A stretch of DNA of 64,000 bases from Actinosynnema sp042752395. Lineage in GTDB: Bacteria > Actinomycetota > Actinomycetes > Mycobacteriales > Pseudonocardiaceae. Under the pieces are notes generated by a model, which worked only from the letters and a program-made list of their open reading frames with translations, had not been told where the DNA came from and searched no databases. Position numbers and translations under genes: made by a program. Location of the stretch: contig NZ_JBHYXZ010000012.1 of NCBI RefSeq assembly GCF_042752395.1, positions 1 through 64,000 of the forward strand, given 5' to 3'. The first letter of the stretch is position 1. Each line of letters starts with the position of its first letter. Of this stretch, positions 40,216 to 48,373 are shown piece by piece.

Positions 40216-40292
40216 GCCCCCGTAGCCCAATCGGCAGAGGCAGCGGACTCAAAATCCGTCCAGTGTGCGTTCGAGTCGCACCGGGGGCACCA
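40216..40292 (+). tRNA. tRNA with CAA anticodon (tRNA-Leu), prophage attachment site
   Basis: Acceptor stem GCCCCCG/CGGGGGC, D arm GCC..GGC, anticodon stem GCGGA/TCCGT with loop CTCAAAA giving anticodon CAA, a 5-base variable loop CCAGT, T arm GTGCG/CGCAC with loop TTCGAGT, discriminator A and encoded CCA. The anticodon reads UUG (Leu). The short variable loop is odd because bacterial tRNA-Leu normally has a long variable arm. The prophage integrase starts 92 bp beyond it in the same direction, so its 3' end is the probable attachment core; the duplicate lies outside the window. Confidence 0.88.
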
Positions 40293-40383
40293 AAACAGCT
40301 GGTCAAACGCGTGGAACGGCCGTTCAAACCGGCCTACCTTGATCGGACTCACCGAATAGCCACCAAACGGCTCAGGAGGTCCG

Positions 40384-41610
40384 ATGCCGCCGCTCTTGCA
40401 GATCGGCACCCACGGGAAGGTCAACCACCGGGCACAGGTCGCCGGGAAGTGGATGCCGCTACGCGACCTGCCCGACGGCGCAACCCCCGACGTGGTGCAG
40501 GCGTACACCAACTTCCGCGACCTGGACGGCGTCACCCGGAAGGTGTCGGCGAGCGGCCCGACCCAGTACAAAGCCGACCGCGCCCTCAAGGCCGTGCTCA
40601 AGGAGCGCTCCGGCGGCGTCCGCCGACTTTCCTCCGAGTCGCGGTTCGCCGACCTGGCCACCGCCTACCTCGAACGCGTCCAGCGCACCCGAGCCGTCAC
40701 CACACTGGAGCGGTACCGCACCCGGCTCAACGTCCACGTGCTCCCCAACGTCGGCCAGCTGAGGCTCAGGGAATGCACCGTCGGCCGATTCCAGGCGCTG
40801 ATGGACCAGCTCGCCGAACGACTCGACTCCAACACCTTGGCGGGCATCCGCACCGTGCTGTCCGGCGTCATGCAGGAAGCCGTCGACCGCGACCTCATCA
40901 GCGCGAACCCGGTCCGCGAGATGCGCGACATCGAGCCCAGCCGGAAGCGGAAGGCACCTGCCTACGACCACGAGCAGCTCGTCGACTTCTTCGCCCGCCT
41001 CGACGGCGACGAGGAGTCCCGGCGTGCCGACCTGCCGGACCTGCTCCGGTTCTACTTCGCCGTGGGAGTCAGGTTCGGCGAGGCGCTGGCGCTGCGCTGG
41101 CAGGACGTGAACCTCACCGACGAGCCCGTGCTGGCGACCAACGCGTGGGGGGAGCGAGTTCGGGTTCCCGCCCGGTCCATCTGGATCAACGGCAACCTCG
41201 TCGCCGTCAGCGGCGGCGTGGCGCGCAACGACGGCAAGACGTTCGCCGCGCGCAGGGTGATCGTGCTCCCGGACTACATGCACCTGCTGCTGTCGGTACG
41301 CAAACCCGACGGCGCGCCCGAGTCCGAGCCGGTGTTCCCCAGCACCAGGCTCGGGTGGCGGCACCCGTCGAACGTGCAGCGCGCCGTGCGGAGCATGCGC
41401 AAGCGGATCGGCTACCCCGACTTCACCACGAAGGTCGGGCGCAGGTCGGTGGCGACGGCGCTGGACGCCCAGGGGTTCTCGGCGCGCGAGATCGCGGACA
41501 TCCTGGGGCACGCACGGCCGTCGATGACCCAGGACGTGTACATGGACCGAGGTCGGCCGAACACGCGTGCTGCGTCAGCGCTTGACCGGCTTCACGGCCC
41601 GGCCGCGTGA
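40384..41610 (+). CDS. int: Prophage tyrosine-type site-specific integrase
   Basis: 408 residues. An N-terminal arm-binding region precedes a SAM-like core-binding domain (about 85-180, FADLATAYLERVQRTRAVTT) and the catalytic domain (about 190-405). Catalytic residues: Arg230 in VGVRFGEALALRW, Lys285 in NDGKTFAARR, Arg353 in TTKVGRRSV (Lys at the usual His of HxxR), His376 in ILGHARPS and Tyr386 in QDVYMDRG. AGGAGGT precedes ATG 40384. It integrates the prophage into the adjacent tRNA. Its 3' end overlaps the convergent small gene by 36 bases. Confidence 0.95.
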   Translation: MPPLLQIGTHGKVNHRAQVAGKWMPLRDLPDGATPDVVQAYTNFRDLDGVTRKVSASGPTQYKADRALKAVLKERSGGVRRLSSESRFADLATAYLERVQRTRAVTTLERYRTRLNVHVLPNVGQLRLRECTVGRFQALMDQLAERLDSNTLAGIRTVLSGVMQEAVDRDLISANPVREMRDIEPSRKRKAPAYDHEQLVDFFARLDGDEESRRADLPDLLRFYFAVGVRFGEALALRWQDVNLTDEPVLATNAWGERVRVPARSIWINGNLVAVSGGVARNDGKTFAARRVIVLPDYMHLLLSVRKPDGAPESEPVFPSTRLGWRHPSNVQRAVRSMRKRIGYPDFTTKVGRRSVATALDAQGFSAREIADILGHARPSMTQDVYMDRGRPNTRAASALDRLHGPAA

Positions 41611-41796
41611 GCGGGTGGCTTCCCGGTAGGCGCGGCACGGCCAACGGTCACCGCAGGTGCCGCAGCGGCCGTCGAGCGCGCGGCGGTGAGTGCGGGCGAC
41701 CTCGCGCCAGCCCTGCTCGAGCACCGCGGTGAGATCCGAGACCAGCAGCCCCACGTGGTCCACCTCGGTGCCGTGCAGCTCGTGCTTGTTGGACAT
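41575..41796 (-). CDS. Small Cys-rich phage protein
   Basis: 73 residues. The N-terminus is MSNKHELHGTEVDHVG with a helix LVSDLTAVLEQGWREVARTH; the C-terminal half carries three closely spaced Cys (CGTCGDRWPC), suggestive of a small metal-binding site, and a basic tail. GGAGGCGAGG precedes ATG 41796. It is the last leftward gene of the prophage and overlaps the integrase 3' end tail to tail, so one transcript is antisense to the other there. Function unknown. Confidence 0.6.
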   Translation of the reverse strand: MSNKHELHGTEVDHVGLLVSDLTAVLEQGWREVARTHRRALDGRCGTCGDRWPCRAYREATRSRGRAVKPVKR

Positions 41797-42020
41797 CCTC
41801 GCCTCCGACCGGGCGTCCGTTGAGGTGGAGGAGCCGCGGCGTCGTGTCGGGGGCGACGCTGCGGCCCTCCGCTCCTGACGGTAGGTCGGCGGAAGCGTGG
41901 GCCCTTGCCTGCGGGGCAAGCGGCGGACATGGGTCAGGGAGCCGGCGGTGAAGCGCGAACACCACTGCCGACTCCCTGCGCGATCATCATGCCTGATGAC
42001 CGGGTCGTTCCGCACATCGT
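41797..42020. terminator. Late-operon terminator region
   Basis: CAGGGAGCCGGC (41935-41946) pairs with GCCGACTCCCTG (41967-41978) at 11 of 12 positions, and CTTGCC (41904-41909) with GGCAAG (41915-41920). Two successive hairpins follow the leftward tail-protein gene. Nothing else is recognisable in this 224-bp stretch, although a promoter for the 73-residue protein could be present. Confidence 0.55.
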
Positions 42021-43895
42021 TCAGACCGAGCTGCGGCCGACTCCGTCGAAGCCGTACTTCCGCCCGTACCAGGCCAGGACGTTCTCGCACTCCGCGTCCG
42101 ACAGCGCCCGGTTGAACACCAGGAGATCGGACACATCCTGCCTGTTCCACGAGCCGCTGCCCGCGCTGTTGCCGGCCAGCGTCACGCCTGGGAGCCCGGC
42201 GTTCGCGTGCGACGTGTCCAGGCCGGGCAGCGCCGTCTTCGGGTAGTGGGACTGGAAGAACGCGCTGTTCGCGCCGTCCCACCGGCACACGTACACCGCC
42301 CACCGTGACCGTCCGGTCTGCACCGTCGCCGCGTACGGCGTCGACAGCGAGCCGCCGCCCATCACCATCTGCATCTCGGAGCTGGACGACAGGGTCAGGT
42401 ACACGCCGCCTGCTCCCTGGTAGCCCGAGAACATGCTTCCCCAGTGGCCGCGCAGCCGCGCCACGATCACCACCGTGGCCGGCGGGTTCACCCGCGAGGT
42501 GAAGCTGCACGTCATCAGGTCGCCCAGCGTTGAGGCGTTGCCGTCGAAATCGACGTACGGGTTGCGGGCGAAGTCGGTCGGCGTCTTGCGGAACGTCGGC
42601 TGCCGGTTCGCGTCCGCCTGGGCCAACGTCTTCTGGTCGGAGCCCGCGTACGCCGGCCAGGACGCCACCAACGCCGCGTCCGCGAGGGCGTTGAGGTCCG
42701 ATGCCCGCCACGCCGACACCAGCCCGGACAGCGTCGCCGGGTCCGGGCTCGGCGCGGACGCCTGGCTCGGCGGCGCGGAGCGCAGCGTCGCGCCGCGCTT
42801 CAGGTACTCGGAGATCAGGTGGGCCATCAGCGCGTGGCCGCGGTCGGAACAGTGCACGTCGTCGTAGAACAGGCCCTCCCAGTCGGCCGCGCGCGACACC
42901 GGCCAGTGCGCGCTGACGTCCAGGAAGTCCACGTCCACCGTGTCCAGCGCGATCCGCTGCAGCGCCTCCCCGTACAGGCTCCACGCGTACGTCGGGGAGG
43001 CGATGTCCAGCCGCCGGTAGCTGTGCACCAGCAGCACGCTCACCGGCGCGTTGTTCGACAGCCGCATCAGCCGGACCGCGGCCCGCACGTTCGCCTCGTA
43101 GGTCGCCGGCGCGACGCCCGTGGAGTAGTCGTTCGAGCCGACCATCAGCACGATCAGCCGCGGCTGCAGCTGGCCCATCCGCGCGGCGTTCTGCGCCCAG
43201 AGCGCGCCGGTCGTCGTGTAGTCCCCGGACACCGAGCCCGACTTGCCCGCGTTGTACACCCGCAGGCCGGTCAGCTGGTCACCGTCCGTGGCGTACACCC
43301 CGTTCAGCACCGTGCGGCCGATCGCGGTCATCTTCACCGTGTGCACGCCGCGCGCCAGCGGGTAGGTCACCCACGAGCTGAACTCGCCGTCCGCCCGCGC
43401 CGAGCCGAGGGTTGAGGGCGTGATCGTGATGACCTTGGCCGGGTCCGAGTCCAGCTGCAGCGAGCACTGCCCGATGCCGGCGCCCTGCTGCAGGATCACC
43501 TCGAACCCGTCGCACACGCAGCTGCGCGTCATCGTCGCCCCGGCGGTCATGTCCTTCGAGTTGCCGCCCAGGTCGGCCGCCGTGTCGGCCAGCGTGCCGG
43601 TGTTCGTCCACCCGCCGTGGTCGGCCCGGTAGTGGATGCCGCCGGCCGCGGTGTTCAGCAGCACGCCGGACCCGTCGACACCGCGGAGCATGTAGCCCAG
43701 CCTGCCGACCCACGAGTACTCCGGCGCCGACGCGCCCATGCCGTGGGTGGTGCTGGACCCCACGCACACCACGTTGACCTTCTCGAACAGCCGGCGCGGC
43801 CACGCGCGCTGCCACGCCCACAGGCCGGGCCCGGACGCCTCGTCCTGCGGGCCGTACAGCCCGCGCCGTCCCGACAGGGTTTTCCTCTCCGCCAC
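42021..43895 (-). CDS. Phage tail protein with SGNH/GDSL hydrolase and LamG-like domains
   Basis: 624 residues. An SGNH esterase domain (about 35-375) shows VVCVGSSTTHGMG (block I Ser), YNAGKSGSVSGDY, VLMVGSNDY (block III) and the Asp/His pair FYDDVHCSDRGHALM (block V); a carbohydrate-binding-like insert lies near 100-200. The C-terminal part (about 400-620) resembles a concanavalin/LamG fold. Such proteins sit at the tail tip and may deacetylate or de-esterify surface polysaccharide during adsorption; the substrate is inferred. GTG 43895 abuts the stop of the tail-fibre gene. Confidence 0.8.
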   Translation of the reverse strand: MAERKTLSGRRGLYGPQDEASGPGLWAWQRAWPRRLFEKVNVVCVGSSTTHGMGASAPEYSWVGRLGYMLRGVDGSGVLLNTAAGGIHYRADHGGWTNTGTLADTAADLGGNSKDMTAGATMTRSCVCDGFEVILQQGAGIGQCSLQLDSDPAKVITITPSTLGSARADGEFSSWVTYPLARGVHTVKMTAIGRTVLNGVYATDGDQLTGLRVYNAGKSGSVSGDYTTTGALWAQNAARMGQLQPRLIVLMVGSNDYSTGVAPATYEANVRAAVRLMRLSNNAPVSVLLVHSYRRLDIASPTYAWSLYGEALQRIALDTVDVDFLDVSAHWPVSRAADWEGLFYDDVHCSDRGHALMAHLISEYLKRGATLRSAPPSQASAPSPDPATLSGLVSAWRASDLNALADAALVASWPAYAGSDQKTLAQADANRQPTFRKTPTDFARNPYVDFDGNASTLGDLMTCSFTSRVNPPATVVIVARLRGHWGSMFSGYQGAGGVYLTLSSSSEMQMVMGGGSLSTPYAATVQTGRSRWAVYVCRWDGANSAFFQSHYPKTALPGLDTSHANAGLPGVTLAGNSAGSGSWNRQDVSDLLVFNRALSDAECENVLAWYGRKYGFDGVGRSSV

Positions 43896-44810
43896 CTACG
43901 CGACCTTCCAGACCAGGGCGGTGTACTCGCCGGCCGCCATCGCCACGTCCGGCGTGATGTCCACCGTGTTCGCCGTCGTGCGTGCGACGTACACGTCGAC
44001 CTCGTCGTACGGGCTCGCCGAGCGGAACACCTGGACGATGACCAGCCTGCTGGCCAGGTTGTGGGTCACCGTCCACGAGTTGCCCGCCGTCACGGCCGGG
44101 GAGGTGGCGGAGTACCCGTTCGACGAGCCGCCCGCGGTCGCGCCGATGAACGTGAACGTCGGGACCGTGGTGCCGATCGTGATGTCGGTGTCGTTGGTGA
44201 GCAGCGCGAACCGGTCGGCCTGCGTGCCTTCGCGGACCACCCAGTAGGAGCCGCGCACCGCCTCGGCGGTGGTGTCCCAGTTCGATGCGCGGGTCATCGC
44301 CGAGGCCGCGCCGTTCCACACGTACGGGCCGTTCTCGGTGCCGGTGCTCTGGCCGGTCAGCAGGAACACGTCGCCGGCGGACGCGGTCAGGCCGTCGAGC
44401 GTCGCGCCCGGTGAGGCGATGTTGACGTTCGTCGCGACCGCGGCGCGCACGGTGCCCTTGAGCACTTGCCCGGACGTCACGCCGGACAGCTGCGCGTCCA
44501 CGTAGGCGCGTGTCGCGGCGTCCTGCGCGCTGGTCGGGTCGGCGAGCCCGGTGATGCGCTGCGAGCCGAGCGCGACGGGCCCGGTCGGCGCGGCCATCTG
44601 GTCCAGGCGCGATGTCCGGACCTGCGTGTCGAAGTCCGAGATCGTGCTCGCCGTCTGCGTGCCGGTGTGGTTCGCCCGCGACCGATCCGCCGTGCTCGCG
44701 TCGTCCACGTACTGCTTGGTCGCCGCGTCCCCGGCCGCGGTCGGCGCGCCGTTGTTGATGACCTTCCGGCCGCCCATGTCCTTGTCGGACAGGGCCTTGG
44801 TTGCCGCCAC
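43896..44810 (-). CDS. Phage tail fibre / appendage protein
   Basis: 304 residues. Begins MAATKALSDKDMGGRKVINN and contains two copies of the tail-fibre phrase seen as INNGAPTAAGDAATKQYVDD and ITGLADPTSAQDAATRAYVD, hallmarks of shaft repeats in phage fibres. The C-terminal domain (about 210-304) ends GEYTALVWKVA. Trimeric fibre folding and receptor binding are expected by family. It is directly upstream of the SGNH tail protein in the same operon. Confidence 0.8.
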   Translation of the reverse strand: MAATKALSDKDMGGRKVINNGAPTAAGDAATKQYVDDASTADRSRANHTGTQTASTISDFDTQVRTSRLDQMAAPTGPVALGSQRITGLADPTSAQDAATRAYVDAQLSGVTSGQVLKGTVRAAVATNVNIASPGATLDGLTASAGDVFLLTGQSTGTENGPYVWNGAASAMTRASNWDTTAEAVRGSYWVVREGTQADRFALLTNDTDITIGTTVPTFTFIGATAGGSSNGYSATSPAVTAGNSWTVTHNLASRLVIVQVFRSASPYDEVDVYVARTTANTVDITPDVAMAAGEYTALVWKVA

Positions 44811-44820
44811 GGGCTCCTCC

Positions 44821-45477
44821 TCAGCTCATCACCAGGACGCACGCGGTTGGCGCGTCCATCGACACCCGCAGCTCGTTCACGCTCAGGTGCTGCACCTTGA
44901 ACTCGTCGTACTGCTCGCCGCCGTCCAGTGAGAAGGCGCTCACCGCAGGCCGGTAGCCGAGCTGGTGGGTCACCGTCACCACCGCCTGCGGCACGGTCTG
45001 CACGTGCTCGTAGGCCGACACGCCGCCCGACGCGGCCGGCAGGTGCTGCGCCGGGACGCGGCCGTCCGGCCCGAGCGGCGCGACGCCGTGCGGCTGGCCG
45101 ACGACCGACCAGGGCACGACGACCACCGTGCTGGACTGCGGCAGTTGGGTAACCCGCTCGACGTCGGCGAGGTCGATCGTCTCGCCGTCGGTCTCCACCC
45201 GCACCGTCATCGACTCCGGGCGTGTGTTCTCCAGCAGCACGTGCACTTCGAGGAAGATCGGCTCGGCGGCGGACGGCTGAGCCGACAGCGGCACCACCTC
45301 GGCGAACCGGCCGTCGACCAGCTCGACGACCACCGGTTGCTCGGTGACCACCGTGTCGGCTGCGGGCACCTGCACCTGGTGCAGCGCCGCGATGGACACG
45401 TGACCCACAGCTGACCGGCCACCCGCGGTGAGGTGGCCGGTCAGGGTGACGGTGTGGAGCGGGTCAGGAGCCGTCAC
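44821..45477 (-). CDS. Phage tail-associated hypothetical protein
   Basis: 218 residues of unknown function, mostly beta structure by composition. Phrases such as GPDGRVPAQHLPAASGGVSA resemble the linker segments of tail appendage proteins, and the C-terminal part (VTVTHQLGYRPAVSAFSLDG) resembles fibre-tip domains. GTG 45477 is chosen because it overlaps the upstream gene's end by 14 bases; the longer frame from 45528 would overlap it by 65. A baseplate or fibre-attachment role is inferred from position only. Confidence 0.6.
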   Translation of the reverse strand: MTAPDPLHTVTLTGHLTAGGRSAVGHVSIAALHQVQVPAADTVVTEQPVVVELVDGRFAEVVPLSAQPSAAEPIFLEVHVLLENTRPESMTVRVETDGETIDLADVERVTQLPQSSTVVVVPWSVVGQPHGVAPLGPDGRVPAQHLPAASGGVSAYEHVQTVPQAVVTVTHQLGYRPAVSAFSLDGGEQYDEFKVQHLSVNELRVSMDAPTACVLVMS

Positions 45478-45853
45478 CGACGCCCCTGCGGGGAAGCGAG
45501 CTGATGTCGTAGGAGCCGTCGGCAGCACGAGGTGCCGCCCCCGCTCCCACCCCGTGGCTGGTGGCCCAGGTCGACACGCCGAGCGGCGACCACACCTTCG
45601 CCTCGACGGCGAGCGCGGTCAGCAGGGTCAGCAGCCAGCCGGTGGCGGCCTGCCGCACGTCGTACGGGGTGGTGGAGTTCAGCGCGTCGAGCCACTCCGC
45701 CGCGAACCCCGCCGCGGCGGACAGGACCAGCTGCAGGAACACCCGTGCCTTGCCGGCCCACGGCTTGGTGATCAGCCCGTTGAGGACGGGCAGCACGAAG
45801 CCCAGCAGCATCGACAGCAGCTGGGCGGTGCCCAGCAGGTTCACCATCTCCAT
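45464..45853 (-). CDS. Phage membrane protein, holin candidate
   Basis: 129 residues. Two hydrophobic helices are visible in the first 60 residues (LLSMLLGFVLPVLNGLI and ARVFLQLVLSAAAGFAAEWL), with a third at WLLTLLTALAVEA. The C-terminal tail is Gly/Ala-rich and polar. ATG 45853 shares one base with the lysin stop (TGATG). Position directly after the endolysin gene and the helix content make it a holin candidate, competing with the 91- and 161-residue proteins on the other side of the lysin. Confidence 0.6.
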   Translation of the reverse strand: MEMVNLLGTAQLLSMLLGFVLPVLNGLITKPWAGKARVFLQLVLSAAAGFAAEWLDALNSTTPYDVRQAATGWLLTLLTALAVEAKVWSPLGVSTWATSHGVGAGAAPRAADGSYDISSLPRRGVGDGS

Positions 45854-47115
45854 CAGGACCGCTCCTTGGTCTCGTCGTCCACGGCGTCACCCGGGACCGG
45901 GCCGCCGATCCCGTCCGGGGCGGCCGCCCCGCCGCGCAGCCCGTCCTCGTTGCGCGCCGCCACGTCCTCCCGCGTGCCGGCGGTCGCCGCCTCGGCAGGC
46001 GTCGGTGGGATCGCCGCCAGCGCCGCCGGCTCGGGGCTGCGCACGGTCACGTCCACGTGCACGATGTCGGCCATGGCGCGGCGCACGGTGTCGTCCACGC
46101 GCCGCATGAACGCCTCCACGTCCAGGTCGCCGCCGACCTTCTCCGCGAGGGCACGCACCGCGTCGGCCAGCGCCGCTTCGCGTACGGCCGACGCCTGGAT
46201 GTTCATCCGCATCTCGTGCAGCACGTCCCGCACCCGCAGCACGCGTTCCTGATCGGTCCCCGGGGCGTCGGTGAAGATCAGCCCGCCGAACGGGTCGCCA
46301 CCGGGAACGTAGAGGTCGTACAGGGTCTGGCCGTACCCGTGCGCACCGCGCAAGAGGTTGACCAGGGTCTCCTCCGCCCCGCTCCACAGCTTGACCGGCC
46401 GGTTCAGCAGTTCGTCGACCACTTCCTTGGCACTGGGCATGTCGTCCTCCATCCCGCCCAGCAGGGCGGCCAGTTCGTGTCGTGATCCGCGGTAGACGTT
46501 CTGGTCCACAGCCGCGCTGTAGCCCGGCACCCGGCCGGACGAGGTGAACTGGGCGACCGCGACCGGCAGACCGCCGTACCCGTTCCACACCGATGCGGGG
46601 AGCATCGCCGCGCCGGACTCCTTCGAGCGGGTCACGTAGTCCGGGTACCAGGAGATCCACAGCGGTGGCAGTCCTGCGAGCGACGCGTAGCCGAGGCCGC
46701 CCTTGTCGCGGTCGGTCGGCGCAGCCCAGTACCAGCGAGGGATGTAGACCAGCGGCACCACGTAGCCGCGTCCCCGCAGGCCCGCGATGATCGCACGCGC
46801 GAGGTTCACCCCCGCCTCACCGCGGCCCGAGTAGTCCTCCACGTCGATGATGACCGGCACGCCGGGCGGCACCTGCTCCGCGATCACCTGCACCTGGCGG
46901 GACGCCGAGACGTTCTCCCGCTGGTAGTGATACGCGGCCACGAGCATCCCGGCACCCCGGCACCCGTCGAGCTGGCGGCGGAAGTGCGGCTGCTTCCAGT
47001 CGCCGTCGGAGCACAGGACGAAGGAGAACTCGAACCCGCCGCGTACCATCGCGCCGAAGTCGGTCAAGCCGGCCTGGTAGTTGCTGATGTCGACGCCGTA
47101 CACCGTCATGCCCAT
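45853..47115 (-). CDS. Phage endolysin, GH25 muramidase
   Basis: 420 residues. The N-terminal GH25 domain (about 1-210) has VDISNYQAG, VLCSDGDWKQPHF, the acidic catalytic motif VPVIIDVEDYSG and AQFTSSGRVPGY. It cleaves the MurNAc-GlcNAc bond for host lysis. The C-terminal half (about 215-420) contains an acidic segment (GGMEDDMPSAKEVVDELLNR) and a coiled coil (REAALADAVRALAEKVGGDL) and may bind the wall or oligomerise. ATG 47115 shares a base with the preceding stop (TGATG). Membrane protein genes lie on both sides, forming a lysis cassette. Confidence 0.9.
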   Translation of the reverse strand: MGMTVYGVDISNYQAGLTDFGAMVRGGFEFSFVLCSDGDWKQPHFRRQLDGCRGAGMLVAAYHYQRENVSASRQVQVIAEQVPPGVPVIIDVEDYSGRGEAGVNLARAIIAGLRGRGYVVPLVYIPRWYWAAPTDRDKGGLGYASLAGLPPLWISWYPDYVTRSKESGAAMLPASVWNGYGGLPVAVAQFTSSGRVPGYSAAVDQNVYRGSRHELAALLGGMEDDMPSAKEVVDELLNRPVKLWSGAEETLVNLLRGAHGYGQTLYDLYVPGGDPFGGLIFTDAPGTDQERVLRVRDVLHEMRMNIQASAVREAALADAVRALAEKVGGDLDVEAFMRRVDDTVRRAMADIVHVDVTVRSPEPAALAAIPPTPAEAATAGTREDVAARNEDGLRGGAAAPDGIGGPVPGDAVDDETKERS

Positions 47116-47600
47116 CACCTGCACAGGTCTCGGGGCGCAGGCGGGAACGGGTGCTCCGCCTGCTTCCGCTTCGCGCTGTCGCGCTTCGTCAGGTACTCGT
47201 GCAGCGCCGCGCGGAACGACTCCCGCGCCTGCGGCGACGCGCCACCCGTCATCAACTGGCCCACGGTGGCCATCAGCTCGTCGAGCGCCTGCTGCGCCTC
47301 GCCCGTCGCCACCGTCCGCGCGTCCAACGCGTCGGCGAACCGGTTGGCGTACGCCAGCTGGCACTCCGACAGCCGCCAGGTCGTCACCGTCGTGTACATG
47401 GTCAGCACCAGCACCACCACGCCGAGCACCACCTGGTAGCTCGGACGCCATCTACGACGCGGCACGGTCTGCACGGCACCCTCCACGGCGTTGGCGATTC
47501 GGTGCACGTCCTGGCTGCTGCGGGTGTAGAGCACACCCAGCACGAAGCCGCCGGCGAGCCACACCACCGAGTGCAGCAGGTACTGCCAGTTGGGGATCAC
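47115..47600 (-). CDS. Phage two-helix membrane protein of the lysis cassette
   Basis: 161 residues. Helix 1 is LLHSVVWLAGGFVLGVLY (near the N-terminus), helix 2 YQVVLGVVVLVLTMYTTVTTW (about 54-74). The remainder is a charged helical domain (RFADALDARTVATGEAQQAL). GTG 47600 overlaps the preceding stop (GTGA). The topology suits a holin-like or spanin-like lysis accessory; no family match is evident to me. Confidence 0.6.
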   Translation of the reverse strand: MIPNWQYLLHSVVWLAGGFVLGVLYTRSSQDVHRIANAVEGAVQTVPRRRWRPSYQVVLGVVVLVLTMYTTVTTWRLSECQLAYANRFADALDARTVATGEAQQALDELMATVGQLMTGGASPQARESFRAALHEYLTKRDSAKRKQAEHPFPPAPRDLCR

Positions 47601-47872
47601 GACGACTGATCACCTCCCGGCTCGGTTCCGTCGGCCGGCGGCTCCTCGGGCGACAGCACGGTGGCCAGCCGCTCGCGGACCGCGTCCACAGGCGACCGGC
47701 CGGTGCCCGAGCGGCGAGCGCCGACCACGTACAGGGAGCCGACGACGATGCCGAAGATGCCGCTGATGTAGGGGTCGCGGCGTGCGGGGTCGATCAGGCC
47801 GACCACGACGCTGCCGGCCCACACCAGGGTGATCAGGGTCGTGAGCGCGATCCACAGCCGCCTCGGCAGCAC
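47597..47872 (-). CDS. Phage small membrane protein, holin candidate
   Basis: 91 residues with two helices (LWIALTTLITLVWAGSVVVGL and ISGIFGIVVGSLYVVGA) separated by a short polar loop, and a hydrophilic C-terminal tail (VRERLATVLSPEEPPADG). Two-helix topology with a charged tail is typical of class II holins. Its stop overlaps the next gene (GTGA). Best holin candidate by size and shape. Confidence 0.65.
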   Translation of the reverse strand: MLPRRLWIALTTLITLVWAGSVVVGLIDPARRDPYISGIFGIVVGSLYVVGARRSGTGRSPVDAVRERLATVLSPEEPPADGTEPGGDQSS

Positions 47873-47988
47873 AGCACCTCCCGGCGGTGTGGTCCTCGCT
47901 CCCCGCAGCTCGGATTCCGGTCATCGGGGGCAGGATCACGTGCCGTGGTCGTGGCGCGCGTGTCCGTGCCACTGCGGTGGGTGTGGTG

Positions 47989-48204
47989 TCACACGGCTGG
48001 TTGGCCGGTGTCGCCCAGGGTGGGTGGGCGGTCGCCGAGCCGCTGCGCCAGCTCGTCGCGTTCGCGGGTCACCCGGAGGAGGGTCGCGCGGGTGACCGCC
48101 AGCTCCTGCATGAGCCCGGCGAGCCGGTCGGCCGAGACGCGGGCGAGTTCGTCGAAAACCCCTTGGAACTCCAGGTCGGGGTTCGTGTGCTGGTCAGACA
48201 TCAT
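47989..48204 (-). CDS. Small coiled-coil phage protein
   Basis: 71 residues, predicted almost entirely helical: EFQGVFDELARVSADRLAGL, MQELAVTRATLLRVTRERDE, ending GDRPPTLGDTGQPAV. Heptad-like leucines suggest a coiled coil. ATG 48204 overlaps the end of the 59-residue gene upstream by 11 bases; a second ATG follows one codon later. Function unknown. Confidence 0.65.
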   Translation of the reverse strand: MMSDQHTNPDLEFQGVFDELARVSADRLAGLMQELAVTRATLLRVTRERDELAQRLGDRPPTLGDTGQPAV

Positions 48205-48373
48205 CGGTCCATTCCGGTATGGGCAGGAGACGGGCGGCGACAGCGTGGAACTGCGGGGTGCCGAGGGCGTCGGTCAGCTCGTCCAGCGCGTCCTGCGGCA
48301 GTCCTGTGGACGGCATCGATGGCGGTCCCTGCTCCTCCTGCTGGCCCAGGCCGGGCAACAGCCACTCAGCCAC
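48194..48373 (-). CDS. 59-residue phage protein between tail and lysis genes
   Basis: GTG 48373 opens a 59-codon frame that overlaps both neighbours: it starts inside the last codons of the large tail gene (stop at 48366) and ends inside the start of the 71-residue gene. It begins VAEWLLPGLGQQEEQGPPSM and ends LLPIPEWTDDV. The tight overlaps at both ends match the rest of this operon and argue that it is translated. Acidic and Leu-rich; no recognised domain. Confidence 0.6.
   Translation of the reverse strand: MAEWLLPGLGQQEEQGPPSMPSTGLPQDALDELTDALGTPQFHAVAARLLPIPEWTDDV

Noticed and set aside
40302..40370. Short TCAAAC/CCAAACGG words between the tRNA and integrase as arm-type integrase sites
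   Set aside because: Too short and irregular to call without footprinting data.
41575..42984. 469-codon minus-strand frame spanning the tail-protein end and the integrase end
   Set aside because: Only its last 73 codons look like a real protein; the rest is an out-of-frame reading of the SGNH tail gene.
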